A stretch of DNA of 64,000 nt, from the NCBI GenBank assembly GCA_002433075.1, contig DJHM01000041.1, positions 92,121 through 156,120 on the forward strand, given 5' to 3'. Under the pieces are notes generated by a model. That model made no database searches. It saw only the letters and a list, made by a program, of their open reading frames with translations, and was not told the origin of the DNA. This DNA comes from Latescibacteria bacterium UBA6620 (GTDB lineage: Bacteria > Latescibacterota > UBA2968). A program made the translations under genes and the position numbers. Of this stretch, positions 29,010-38,021 are shown piece by piece; the stretch's first letter is position 1, and each line of letters opens with the position of its first letter.

Positions 29010-29828
29010 GTGTCCGTAGCCACACGTCCCTCCGACAGCGTCTCCATCGAAGAGTCCTGCTCATCCCCCCTCGCAATGACCGACTACGAGCAATTCCTGT
29101 TCGACCTCAAAGGCTTCCTCGTCATCCCGGGCGTCCTGTCCGAGGATGAAAGCGAGACCGTTCGCAATCACGTAAAAGCGTACACGAACGATCCCGAGAG
29201 CCTCCCTGAACACCATCGCGCACCGATGGCCGGCCCCGCCGAGTTCCTGATCGATCATCCCCGCGTGATGGGCATCCTCCAGACACTCATCGACCCGGAC
29301 CCCGGGCGCATCAGACTCGAGAGCGTGTTCGTGTCTCAACGAAAAGTGGGCGACGATGCGGAACATTGGCGTCCCCACGTCGGAGGAACAAACCTCGATC
29401 CCTCTCTGTCGTATCGATTCCACAACGGACGAATCTACGCCGGTATGACAAGGATTGTGTGGGAGCTCAACGAGGTGGTGAAGGGAAAGGGCGGCACCTG
29501 CCTGGTTCCCGGATCGCACAAGGCCAACCTGACTTCCGCTCAAACGCAGACCTGGCCCGAAGAAGCGGACGATCCCGAGTCCGGAGTCTGGGAGACTTAC
29601 GGATGTCCGCCGGGAAGCCTCGTCGTGTTCTCCGAAGGGGTCCGCCACACCGGTTCGTCCTGGACGCACGAAGGCAATCCCCGGTGTGCGATCCTGATGG
29701 CCTACAACCACCAGTCCGTACGATTCCACGAGCCCAAGCCCTGTATGAACCCGACGGTAATTGGCGGCCTCTCCGAGAGGCGTCAGGGATTCTTCAAAGA
29801 TGTCTGGGTGTTGGCCAATAAACGATGA
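29010..29828 (+). CDS. Phytanoyl-CoA dioxygenase family protein with HxG site
   Basis: 272 residues from GTG 29010, which has AGAGG 8 bases upstream; an internal ATG at 29076 (MTDYEQFLFDLKGFLVI) aligns better with the start of the paralog at 143 but has no ribosome-binding site. With numbering from the GTG, the first motif is H123-V-G125 (WRPHVGGTN), so the acidic ligand is missing. The distal H213 (VRHTGSSW) and R225 remain, as does LVPGSHKANL. It shares this altered site with the protein at 143-955 and so probably belongs to the same subgroup. Its activity is unknown. Confidence 0.82.
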   Translation: MSVATRPSDSVSIEESCSSPLAMTDYEQFLFDLKGFLVIPGVLSEDESETVRNHVKAYTNDPESLPEHHRAPMAGPAEFLIDHPRVMGILQTLIDPDPGRIRLESVFVSQRKVGDDAEHWRPHVGGTNLDPSLSYRFHNGRIYAGMTRIVWELNEVVKGKGGTCLVPGSHKANLTSAQTQTWPEEADDPESGVWETYGCPPGSLVVFSEGVRHTGSSWTHEGNPRCAILMAYNHQSVRFHEPKPCMNPTVIGGLSERRQGFFKDVWVLANKR

Positions 29829-29843
29829 AGAGGTGAGATCGAA

Positions 29844-31313
29844 ATGAAAAGCATCCTGGCTGCGGTGTTAATCTGCACATCTGCTTCGAGCATTCAATCC
29901 CAGCCCTATATGGCGAATGGGATCAAGATCGGCGAGGTCACCAGCACCACCACCATCATCTGGTCCCGCCTGACCCGAAACCCTCAGCGGAACCTGAACG
30001 GCGTCCCCTTCCTGCTCGGCCAGGTCGTGGCTCGCGCGGAAATGCCCAATCACTCGAGCTCCGACCCCTATTGGGGTCAGGTACCGGAGGGCAAAACCCT
30101 GGGGGATATGGTCAATGCCGTTCCGGGAGCAGCCGGTGCCGTCCGGCTGACCTATGGACCGAGGGGAACGGGCGTCGAGAAGGTGACCGAATGGGAGCCC
30201 GTGAACGAGGACCTGGACTTCACGCATCACTTCAAATTAAAGGGCCTCGAGCCAGGAACGACCTACGACTTCAGAGTCGACGGCCGTGGTTCCGAGGATG
30301 AGATCACCGCGTCCGTTGAGAGTCACTTTTCGACCGCGCCTCCCAGGAATGACCCTGCGCAGGTTTCGTTCACCGTCGTGTCGTGCACCCGGTGGAAGAC
30401 AATGGATCACCCTGACGGCAACAATGTCTATCCGGCGATGTCGGAGCTGGATCCCGACTTCTTTGTGCACACGGGCGACGCTGTCTACTACGACCACACG
30501 CATCCTTACGCCACCCACATCGACCTTGCCCGATTCCGATGGCAGCGAATGCACGCCCTTCCACGACTGTTGGACTTCCACAACCGCACCATCAGCTACT
30601 TCATACGGGACGATCACGACACGTGGCAGAACGACTGCTGGCCGGGACAGGAAAACCGGATGGCCAACTTCACGCTCGCCGACGGCCAGCAAGTCTTCCG
30701 CGAACATCTTCCGATGTCTCCGAAGACCTACCGTACCACGCGCTGGGGCCGAGATCTGCAGGTCTGGTTTTCCGAAGGGCGAGACTACCGCAGCCCCAAC
30801 CCGATGCCCGACGGACCTGAAAAAACCATCTGGGGTAAAGAGCAGATGGCCTGGTTCAAGAAAAGCGTGGCTGCGTCGGATGCCACGTTCAAGATCCTGA
30901 TCAGCCCTTCGACCATCGTCGGTCCGGAACACATCAGCAAGTTCGACAACCACGCTAATCCGAATTTCAAGTACGAGGGAGACATCATTCGCGACTTTCT
31001 CGCCAAGCACAACGTCGTTGTCATCTGTGGGGACCGTCATTGGCAATTCTCGTCGAAGGACACCCGTACCGGCGTTCTCGAATACGGATCCGGCGCGATG
31101 ACAGACGTTCACTCGACGATGATCAATAACGCGGACTTGAGTATGATCAAGTATGTCAACCCGGTCGGCGGATTCCTCTCGGTCACCGTCCAACGGGTCC
31201 ACGACTTCCCTCAGGCCGTCTTCCAGCATCACGACGAGCACGGCAAGGTCCTGAACAAGGAAGTCCTCGACCCCAACCTGACGCTCTTGGGTCGTTCCAT
31301 CACCAAAGAATAG
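29844..31313 (+). CDS. PhoD-like alkaline phosphatase/phosphodiesterase, exported
   Basis: 489 residues with a short signal peptide (MKSILAAVLICTSASSIQSQ), an N-terminal fibronectin-like domain (IKIGEVTSTTTIIWSRLT; LKGLEPGTTYDFRVDGRG) and a metallophosphatase domain of the PhoD type: FVHTGDAVYYD, IRDDHDTWQND and VVVICGDRHWQFS. It would hydrolyse phosphate esters in the periplasm. GAGGTGAG precedes the ATG. It lies 15 bases after the PhyH stop, so it is likely in the same operon. Confidence 0.85.
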   Translation: MKSILAAVLICTSASSIQSQPYMANGIKIGEVTSTTTIIWSRLTRNPQRNLNGVPFLLGQVVARAEMPNHSSSDPYWGQVPEGKTLGDMVNAVPGAAGAVRLTYGPRGTGVEKVTEWEPVNEDLDFTHHFKLKGLEPGTTYDFRVDGRGSEDEITASVESHFSTAPPRNDPAQVSFTVVSCTRWKTMDHPDGNNVYPAMSELDPDFFVHTGDAVYYDHTHPYATHIDLARFRWQRMHALPRLLDFHNRTISYFIRDDHDTWQNDCWPGQENRMANFTLADGQQVFREHLPMSPKTYRTTRWGRDLQVWFSEGRDYRSPNPMPDGPEKTIWGKEQMAWFKKSVAASDATFKILISPSTIVGPEHISKFDNHANPNFKYEGDIIRDFLAKHNVVVICGDRHWQFSSKDTRTGVLEYGSGAMTDVHSTMINNADLSMIKYVNPVGGFLSVTVQRVHDFPQAVFQHHDEHGKVLNKEVLDPNLTLLGRSITKE

Positions 31314-31352
31314 TCACGCCACTTTCGCAATCGATTATCGCAGGAGCTACGA

Positions 31353-32444
31353 ATGCAGCGAGTCGTCATCATTGGAAACACGAATCGTGGTCGCTATGGT
31401 CATCACCTGGATATGGCCTTCGTCGGTGTCGAGGGCGCCCAGATCGTCGGCCTTGCAGATCCCGACGACGAAGGCCGTGCCAGCGCCACCGCGAAAACGG
31501 GCGCTCCCGAGTCGTTCGCCGACTATCGCGAAATGCTCGACAAGCTGCGGCCGGACATCGCCTGCATCGCAACCCGCGAAATCGGCGATCATTTCGAGCT
31601 CGTTACCACGGCCGCGGAGTACGACACCCACGTCTACATCGAGAAGCCCCTCTGCGCGACCCCGGCCGAAGCCGACCAGATGGCCGACGCGCTCGAGGCG
31701 AAAGGTAAGCTCCTCATTCTCGCGTGTCCGTGGCGCGGTCACCCACCCATCCAGCACGTCGCCATCCCGCTCATCAAGGACGGAAAGATCGGCGAGCCCC
31801 GTCTCGCCCGGATCCGCGGCCGGAACGGCGACCACGGCGGCGACCAGATGTTCCTCGACCTGTATCCGCACTTCTTCGATTTTCTCGATCAGGTCTGGGG
31901 CGCGCCTCAATGGTGCCACGCGCACGTGAGCGTCAACGGTCGTGACGCGACCCCCGCTGACCTCAAACCAGGTGTCGAGGGGATGGGTCTCGTCGCCGGC
32001 GACGGCATCCGCGCCTACTACCAGTTCGAGGACTTCGCCGCTGACTTCGAGGCCTACGAAGGCGACCACGACCCCGAGCATCCCTACCGGATCGACATCC
32101 ACGGCACGGAGGGCACAATCTCGCTGCCCGGTCCGATGAGTAACCAGCCCGACATCTACTACCACCCTCGCGTCTCACCGCGCCTCCTCAACGATGATCG
32201 CTGGGAAGTCGTTCCCAGCGAGCCGCCCCCGGACGATCATAAATGGGTCAATGGCCACCACCGTATGGCAAAGTCCCTGATCGACCGTATCGAAGGTCGC
32301 GAGCCCGAGTTCGAGCTCCTCGAAGGTCGTCACGCGCGTCGCCACATCGACTGGGCGATGGCCGCTCACGCCTCGCATATGTCCGGGGCACGGGTCAACA
32401 TTCCGCTTACAACAGATCACAACCCCTTCGACGACTGGAAGTGA
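31353..32444 (+). CDS. Gfo/Idh/MocA family oxidoreductase
   Basis: 363 residues with an N-terminal Rossmann domain and the family lysine in E97-K98-P99 (VYIEKPLCATP). The dinucleotide loop is atypical (IIGNTNRGRYGHH rather than GxGxxG), so NAD(P) binding may be altered. The C-terminal alpha/beta domain contains DLYPHFFDFLDQVWG. Such enzymes oxidise or epimerise sugars and inositols. No obvious partner except the following PhyH pair. Confidence 0.82.
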   Translation: MQRVVIIGNTNRGRYGHHLDMAFVGVEGAQIVGLADPDDEGRASATAKTGAPESFADYREMLDKLRPDIACIATREIGDHFELVTTAAEYDTHVYIEKPLCATPAEADQMADALEAKGKLLILACPWRGHPPIQHVAIPLIKDGKIGEPRLARIRGRNGDHGGDQMFLDLYPHFFDFLDQVWGAPQWCHAHVSVNGRDATPADLKPGVEGMGLVAGDGIRAYYQFEDFAADFEAYEGDHDPEHPYRIDIHGTEGTISLPGPMSNQPDIYYHPRVSPRLLNDDRWEVVPSEPPPDDHKWVNGHHRMAKSLIDRIEGREPEFELLEGRHARRHIDWAMAAHASHMSGARVNIPLTTDHNPFDDWK

Positions 32445-32498
32445 CTGGACGGGGGGAGGAGAGACAGGGAGAACGGGAGAGGTGGTTGTTTCACGTCA

Positions 32499-32530
32499 GG
32501 TAGGACCGCCCTCCGGTCGGGAGCAACGCC
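32499..32530 (+). repeat. Dispersed repeat R1
   Basis: GGTAGGACCGCCCTCCGGTC followed by GGGA, an imperfect palindrome located 55 bases after the Gfo/Idh/MocA stop. It is the best-conserved single copy of the R1 family. Confidence 0.6.
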
Positions 32531-32576
32531 TGTACTACTTGACCTGCGAACTGGACAACAGCCGGATTGATCCGCA

Positions 32577-33365
32577 ATGACCGACCAACAAAGAATCGAC
32601 TTCGAGGCCCGGGGCTACCTGATACTGGAAAAAGCCCTCCCAGGGTCCGAACTGGATGAAGCCCGCAGAGCATTCGACGCCGCGCCCGATCTCTCAGAAC
32701 TCCCAAACCACGATTCCATCTTCATCCACTTGTCCCAGCACGCTGGTTTTTTCCCTCACGTACATCGGATCATCGGCGACGTCGTCCAACTGCGGTCCAT
32801 CACCGGCAGTCTGATCGCTCCGGGTGACTCTGGATGCGGGTGGCATCGCGCGACCGCCTCGATGCTCGGCGTGCATCATCCTCTCTCGACGGTCGGGGTC
32901 GTGACCGTCCTCCATCTCGATCCAACGGCGGACGACGACGCTTGCGTGGCCGTCGTCCCCGGCAGCCATCGCTTCCGGTCGGAACTTTCGATTCCCGATG
33001 TCGATCGCATCGAGGAGATGCCCCACGCCGTAAGGCTGAACGCAACCCCCGGCACAGTCCTCCTTCTACACGCCAATATCTGGCAAGCTCGTCTGCCGAA
33101 TGCGACGGGCACCCGCCGATCCCTGACCTATGTGTACAACCACTGCTGGATGCGCCAGGCGTTACCCGCCCTGCAATCGGATGCGCAAGGCGCCATCGCC
33201 GCCTCACATAACCTCAGCCAGCTCTTCGGCATAGGCCCCGACCTGAGCCGGGCCACCGGATACTGGTCGCGCAGCGTCGAGGGCTATCCAAGTTCGCACG
33301 GCCTGCCCGAGCGGAAATTCTCCGAGCTCAAGGTGGTCGGACAGGGCGTGAAACCAAACAAATGA
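32577..33365 (+). CDS. PhyH-family paralog lacking two metal ligands (probable pseudoenzyme)
   Basis: 262 residues with the PhyH fold (GYLILEKALPGSEL start, VAVVPGSHRF). Aligned with its neighbour at 33406-34128, the HxD motif is H90-R-A92 (GCGWHRATAS against GSGWHCDLSE) and the distal WHA is WQA (NIWQARLPN against FTWHARFHN). Two of three Fe ligands are therefore replaced (Asp to Ala, His to Gln). The frame is intact and the rest is well conserved, so the gene is probably expressed. A structural or regulatory partner of the adjacent enzyme is plausible (inference). Confidence 0.82.
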   Translation: MTDQQRIDFEARGYLILEKALPGSELDEARRAFDAAPDLSELPNHDSIFIHLSQHAGFFPHVHRIIGDVVQLRSITGSLIAPGDSGCGWHRATASMLGVHHPLSTVGVVTVLHLDPTADDDACVAVVPGSHRFRSELSIPDVDRIEEMPHAVRLNATPGTVLLLHANIWQARLPNATGTRRSLTYVYNHCWMRQALPALQSDAQGAIAASHNLSQLFGIGPDLSRATGYWSRSVEGYPSSHGLPERKFSELKVVGQGVKPNK

Positions 33366-33405
33366 GGCCGCCGCGGACAGACGACACGGAAAGGTGCGAT
33401 TTCCG

Positions 33406-34128
33406 ATGACTCCATCACAGGCCAGAGATCAGTACGACGCCCAAGGCTATGTCATCATTCGTGGTGCGCTGAAGAGTGGCGAACTGAAGCGCGTACAGGA
33501 CGCGTTCGATCGGGCTCAAAAGAACGACGCACTCGGCGACATTTTGAATCAGGATGATGTTTTCGTCGATATGGTCGACCATCCAGCCTTGCTCCCTGTC
33601 GTGCGTGCGGTCGTGGGCGAGGACGCGCAGCTTCGCTATGGACGAGGGGGACTGATCAAGCCGCACTCCGATACCGGATCGGGCTGGCATTGCGACCTGT
33701 CCGAGATTGGCGGCATCAATCTTCCTGAATCGATCATTATGACTAAACTGTTCACCTACCTCGAAAAAGTGCCAGAGACTGGCGCGTGTCTGGCCTGCGT
33801 CCCGGGAAGCCATCGCTACGAGATGGGCCATCCCCTACCCGATCTCGACGACCACGAAGACATGCCGCATCAAGTAAAGATGGTCGCCGAGGCCGGCGAC
33901 GCCGTCCTGATGAACGGATTCACCTGGCACGCTCGATTTCACAACCGCAGCGACATCCCTCGCAAGGTGCTCGAATATTCCTACATCCACTCCTGGATGA
34001 AGACCCAGTACGAGTTCAGCGACTTCTCTGCGCACGTACAATCGCTGATCCTGGCAGATCACAATCGACGTCAACTGTTCGGGGTTCCCGAACCCGAGGT
34101 TTCTGACTACGAACGCCGATTTGTGTAG
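33406..34128 (+). CDS. Phytanoyl-CoA dioxygenase family protein, intact triad
   Basis: 240 residues from ATG 33406 (a GTG at 33394 would add four). H95-C-D97 (GSGWHCDLSE) and H175 (FTWHARFHN) form a normal HxD...H triad, and CVPGSHRYEMGHPLPDLDD matches the family. It is a tandem paralog of the ligand-deficient protein 40 bases upstream, sharing PDxDxxEMPHxV/EDMPHQV and the C-terminal YxHSWM/YNHCWM. GGAAAGG upstream supports the start region. Confidence 0.85.
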   Translation: MTPSQARDQYDAQGYVIIRGALKSGELKRVQDAFDRAQKNDALGDILNQDDVFVDMVDHPALLPVVRAVVGEDAQLRYGRGGLIKPHSDTGSGWHCDLSEIGGINLPESIIMTKLFTYLEKVPETGACLACVPGSHRYEMGHPLPDLDDHEDMPHQVKMVAEAGDAVLMNGFTWHARFHNRSDIPRKVLEYSYIHSWMKTQYEFSDFSAHVQSLILADHNRRQLFGVPEPEVSDYERRFV

Positions 34129-34147
34129 TCCAACGAACAAAACAGAA

Positions 34148-34231
34148 TGTCACCCCGGCATGTTCCTCGGCCGGGGCCCATTTTGACTTAGCGAGAAAAT
34201 GGATCCCGGCCTACACATTACCGGGATGACA
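34148..34231. repeat. MITE-like imperfect palindrome
   Basis: Outer arms TGTCACCCCGG (34148-34158) and CCGGGATGACA (34221-34231) and inner arms GGGGCCCATTTT (34173-34184) and AAAATGGATCCC (34196-34207) form an 84-base long imperfect palindrome between two genes. A half-copy of the outer arm occurs at about 48246-48257. No target-site duplication is evident. Confidence 0.6.
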
Positions 34232-34248
34232 GATAATCAGCTAAAACA

Positions 34249-35236
34249 ATGCCATCTTCCCTTCCCGCCGATCTCGAAACCTACGTCGAAATAACCCAAT
34301 CTCAGCTCGGCGATTGCCCGACCGCCGCCGCGGCCGCCAGCGCAAATGATCGGATCCTGCACGAAGCCTATTCCAGCGGGACCGGGGTTTGCGGGGAGGT
34401 CACGCCCGAATCTCTGTGGCAACTCGCTTCAGCCACCAAGACCTATGTTTCCGCGCTACTTCTCAATCTGAGTCATGGGGGTCTGCTCGATCTTGACGAA
34501 GCCGGGGACAATCTGTTCGACAGGAACCTGGCAACAATCCGACACCTCGCGACCCATACCTCGGGTCTCCACCTCGAACGCCCCGAAGACAAGATCGCGG
34601 GTCCCCATCTCTCGCCAAGGGCGGATCGTCGATGAACCGGGGACCGTCTTCACCTACGCCTAGCCCGGGATGCATACGCTTCAGCGCACCATCGAAGCCG
34701 CCACGGGCGAACGTTTCCCGGATGTCCTGTCTCGCCACATCCTCGACCCTCTCGGCCTCACGCATAACCGGTACTACTATGCGTATGAGCCCTCGCTCCC
34801 GATGGTCGCGTGGGATCCGATCGATCCCGCCGATCCAGCGAAATCGTTCGTCCTGGCCGAACCAGGTCTTCACCCTCACTACGGCCTGTTCGTCACCGCA
34901 CTCGAAGCCACCCGATTCGGCCAGCTATGGCTAGGAGATGGTGAATTCGAGGGCCGCCGCTACTGGACTCCCGAACTGAAGCAAGAGGCGTTGAAGCATC
35001 ACACCACAAGGCCCAGCGATAACGGAAAGTACGGCCTGCTGCTCTGGCTGTTCGGCGAAGTCGACGGACTCGTGATCTCAAGCGCCGGTTCCAAGGTCGT
35101 CGCAATTTCGCCCGCCACCGGCGGCGTGGTCACCGTCCTCCGAATGCCCCAGAAACCCCACGATCCGGCATGCAACTTCTACTAGGACAAGGTCGATCTG
35201 CTTCGATTCGCCGAACGTCTCGGACGAGAAGCATAG
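34249..35236 (+). pseudogene. Beta-lactamase-fold serine hydrolase, disrupted
   Basis: The first part (34249-34635) carries the class C/esterase SxxK motif in LASATKTYVSALL and HLATHTSGL. Homology then moves to another frame (GRIVDEPGTVFTY), meets a TAG at 34664-34666 where the YxN motif should be, resumes as PGMHTLQRTIEAATGERFPD, and runs to a second in-frame TAG at 35183-35185, after which DKVDLLRFAERLGREA continues to a final TAG at 35234. One frameshift (between about 34590 and 34625) plus two in-frame amber codons indicate decay. Neighbouring intact genes also end with TAG, so recoding is not favoured. Confidence 0.8.
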
Positions 35237-35294
35237 ATGCCTCTACGCGACGATGATCTCCTCATTTACAAGTTCCCTAATTTCCTGATTTCCA

Positions 35295-36323
35295 ATGAGC
35301 CTTTCCTCTTCTCTCCCGCGCGTCTCCCTCTGCGACCATCTCCCCACTTCCCTGCAGGAAGCGCCTCGGCTCTCGAAAACCCTGGGGATCAAACTGTTCG
35401 TCAAACGGGAGGACCTGACAGGACTCGCCACGGGCGGCAACAAGATTCGCAACCTCGAATTCATCTTTGGCGAAGTTCTGGAGCGAGGGTGCGACGCCAT
35501 CATCACAACGGCGGGCGTTCATTCGAATATGTGTCGAGCGACCGCTGCGACTGCGGCTCGACTGGGCATGAAGTGCATGCTGCTTCTCCGTGGATCGAAA
35601 GGTGATCCAGAGGAGGGCAATCTGCTGCTCGACCGTCTTCTGGGTGCCGACGTGCGGTTCATCCCGACGAAGGACCCCTATGACGAACGCGTCCCGGGAT
35701 GGCTCGAAGAGGCGAGTCGCGAATTGGAGGCAACCGGACACCGTCCCTACGTTCTCCATCTCACCGGGGGGACCTCGACGCTCGCTACGTGCGCGTACGT
35801 CGATGGCGCCGAAGAGCTGGCCGCACAGTTTGCCAAGATTGGAACAATCCCGGATTCGCTCTACGTGACGGTAGGTTCCGGCATCACGATGGCGGGCCTG
35901 GTCCTCGGGTTCAAACACCTCGAACGACCCACCCGCGTTGTCGGCGTGAGCGCGAATTCGGAAGCGGGTTTTCTCGCAGATCGAATCGTGGACTATGCGA
36001 ACAGCGCGGCCAGTCGACTGAGGCTGGATACCCGGATCGTCGCAGGCGACTTCGAGGTCCTGGATGACTACGTCGGCCCGGGGTACGGCGTCCCCACACT
36101 GGAAGCCATCGAAGCGATACGATTGACCGCACGTGAGGAAGGGCTCCTCCTGGATCCAGTCTACACGGGCAAGTGTATGGCCGCCTTGCAGGATCGGGCC
36201 CGAAACGGTCATCTTGGGCAGGATGAAACCGTCGTGTTTCTCCATTCGGGCGGCATCCCTAATCTCTTCGCTCAGGCCGGCACCCTGAAGACCCGAACGC
36301 CCCTGACACAACAACCACGATGA
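35295..36323 (+). CDS. ACC deaminase/D-cysteine desulfhydrase family PLP enzyme
   Basis: 342 residues of fold-type II. The PLP lysine is K50 in LATGGNKIRNLEF, with GVHSNMCRATAA as the substrate loop and VTVGSGITMAGLVLG as the phosphate-binding region. The family deaminates D-cysteine, 1-aminocyclopropane-1-carboxylate or D-amino acids; which one cannot be told from sequence. Its stop overlaps the ATG of the aldo/keto reductase gene (ATGA), which indicates an operon. Confidence 0.85.
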   Translation: MSLSSSLPRVSLCDHLPTSLQEAPRLSKTLGIKLFVKREDLTGLATGGNKIRNLEFIFGEVLERGCDAIITTAGVHSNMCRATAATAARLGMKCMLLLRGSKGDPEEGNLLLDRLLGADVRFIPTKDPYDERVPGWLEEASRELEATGHRPYVLHLTGGTSTLATCAYVDGAEELAAQFAKIGTIPDSLYVTVGSGITMAGLVLGFKHLERPTRVVGVSANSEAGFLADRIVDYANSAASRLRLDTRIVAGDFEVLDDYVGPGYGVPTLEAIEAIRLTAREEGLLLDPVYTGKCMAALQDRARNGHLGQDETVVFLHSGGIPNLFAQAGTLKTRTPLTQQPR

Positions 36324-37186
36324 AATTCACGCACACGTTTTCTCCTGACACACCGCCCGTCTGTCGTCTCGGCCTGGCTACTCGCGGCAACACGCATCTC
36401 GATCCCTGTGATGTGCATTGGGCGATCGAACGCGGCGTCAACTATCTCAACTGGTGCGGTCGGACCGACGGGATGAGTCAGGCTGTGTCCGAGATGGGAG
36501 AAAAGAGGCAGGAAATCGTCTTCGCCTGGCAGATCCAATCCTCGTCCGAAGATGCGGCTCGACGTGAATTGGAGGATGCGCTCACCGAGCTTAAAACCGA
36601 CTACATCGACATCGCAACCCTCTACTACGTCGAATCGGAGTCTGAGTGGTGTCGGCTAGCGACGACCGGAGGCGCCTGTAGTGCGCTCGTGAAAGCGAAG
36701 GAGGAAGGCCTTCTACGGATGATCGGGCTGACGAGCCACCAGCGGTCAATGGCCGCCTCGATTGCGGCCGGCCGGATTCTGGCCGACGAGAATGAATGCG
36801 ACCCGGGACTCGACCCAACCCGGCCGCTCGACGTACTCATGCTTCGCTATAACGCGGCCCATCGTGGTGCAGAATCCGACGTCTTTCCAACGACCGACCC
36901 GATCGATCTCCCCGTCGTCGTCTACACCTGCCTGCGCTGGGGAGCACTTATGGAATCGACCCCGGACGACCCCCCAGGTTTCACCGCTCCCCCAGCCCGG
37001 GAATGGTATCGCTTCTGCCTGGCGAACTCATCTGTAGCTGTCGCGATCGCCGCGCCCGATGGCCGGGAAGAGCTCGAGCACGACTTTTCACTGCTCGACG
37101 ACTGGCGAGCGCCCTCCGCCGAGGAAATGGAAACGCTACGGAGTCACGGGGATCGGGTTTATCAGCACGGGGGGAGCTTCCCGTAG
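36320..37186 (+). CDS. Aldo/keto reductase family protein
   Basis: 288 residues, an AKR-like TIM barrel: RGVNYLNWCGR (start of helix with catalytic-region residues), ELKTDYIDIATLYYVES, LLRMIGLTSHQ and VVVYTCLRWG. The usual catalytic Asp-Tyr-Lys-His set is not fully recognisable (NYLNWCGR in place of FDTAxxYG), so activity may be altered. It overlaps the upstream PLP-enzyme gene by 4 bases. Confidence 0.75.
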   Translation: MKFTHTFSPDTPPVCRLGLATRGNTHLDPCDVHWAIERGVNYLNWCGRTDGMSQAVSEMGEKRQEIVFAWQIQSSSEDAARRELEDALTELKTDYIDIATLYYVESESEWCRLATTGGACSALVKAKEEGLLRMIGLTSHQRSMAASIAAGRILADENECDPGLDPTRPLDVLMLRYNAAHRGAESDVFPTTDPIDLPVVVYTCLRWGALMESTPDDPPGFTAPPAREWYRFCLANSSVAVAIAAPDGREELEHDFSLLDDWRAPSAEEMETLRSHGDRVYQHGGSFP

Positions 37187-37217
37187 ACGCTCCCCTCGTC
37201 AAGCACTAGAGAGTGTA

Positions 37218-38021
37218 ATGCTCATCACCAAAGATCAGTCCAGCCTCGTTCTCATCGGTGTCCTGCTCTTCCTCTACGTACTCGAGTGCATCTTCCCCTT
37301 CTATGACACGTTCCGACACAAGACGCGCCACGCGGTCCGGAACATCGGCGTCATTGCCTTCAATGCCGTCGTCACCAATCTTGCCCTACTGCCCCTCGTC
37401 GTCCTGGCGACATCGGCTTCCTGGGGATTGTTCGAGATCTGGCGTCTCGATTGGCGTCTCGAGCTTCTCCTCACCATCGTGTTCATCGACATCCTCACCT
37501 ACGTGATGCACGTGTTGTTTCACCTCAATCCCGTTCTGTGGCGGTTTCATCGGATGCATCACTCCGACACCGAGATGGACGCAACATCCGGGGCCCGATT
37601 CCACATCGGGGAACACATCATCAGCGTCTGTGTCCGTTGTGGCCTCTACGCGTTGGGTGCAATAAAGCTCGAGTTTATCGTCATCTACGAAACCGTGTTT
37701 CTCGCCAACGTGCTCTTTCACCACGCGAATCTCTCGATGGGTGACAGGCTCGATCGCCTGTATCGTCTCCTGTTAACCTCACCCGACATGCACAAGGTCC
37801 ATCATTCGAACATTCGGTCCGAGCACGATTCCAACTACACCAGTCTTTTCTCGATTTGGGATCGGCTTTTCCGCACCTACAAGATTTCCGATTGTCCGCA
37901 ACGGATCGTTTACGGGATTGAAGGGCTGGAAGCTCATCAGACCATCTGGCGAATGTTAACAACGCCTTTTTGTCGGATTCAATCGAGCGACGCCAGCGAA
38001 GTCGCAGGAGGAAAAGGGTAA
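37218..38021 (+). CDS. Sterol desaturase/fatty-acid hydroxylase superfamily membrane protein
   Basis: 267 residues with about four membrane segments and the histidine clusters of integral-membrane di-iron hydroxylases: HVLFHLN, HRMHHSDTEMD and HKVHHSN, plus HANL between them. It would hydroxylate or desaturate a lipid or sterol-like substrate in the membrane. The frame extends upstream into the previous gene, but ATG 37218 (MLITKDQSS) precedes the first hydrophobic segment. Its stop overlaps the next start (TAATG). Confidence 0.85.
   Translation: MLITKDQSSLVLIGVLLFLYVLECIFPFYDTFRHKTRHAVRNIGVIAFNAVVTNLALLPLVVLATSASWGLFEIWRLDWRLELLLTIVFIDILTYVMHVLFHLNPVLWRFHRMHHSDTEMDATSGARFHIGEHIISVCVRCGLYALGAIKLEFIVIYETVFLANVLFHHANLSMGDRLDRLYRLLLTSPDMHKVHHSNIRSEHDSNYTSLFSIWDRLFRTYKISDCPQRIVYGIEGLEAHQTIWRMLTTPFCRIQSSDASEVAGGKG

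Noticed and set aside
34249..35236. Amber recoding in this organism
   Set aside because: Intact genes in the window (e.g. 143-955, 12151, 34128) end in TAG, and this locus also has a frameshift, so decay is simpler.
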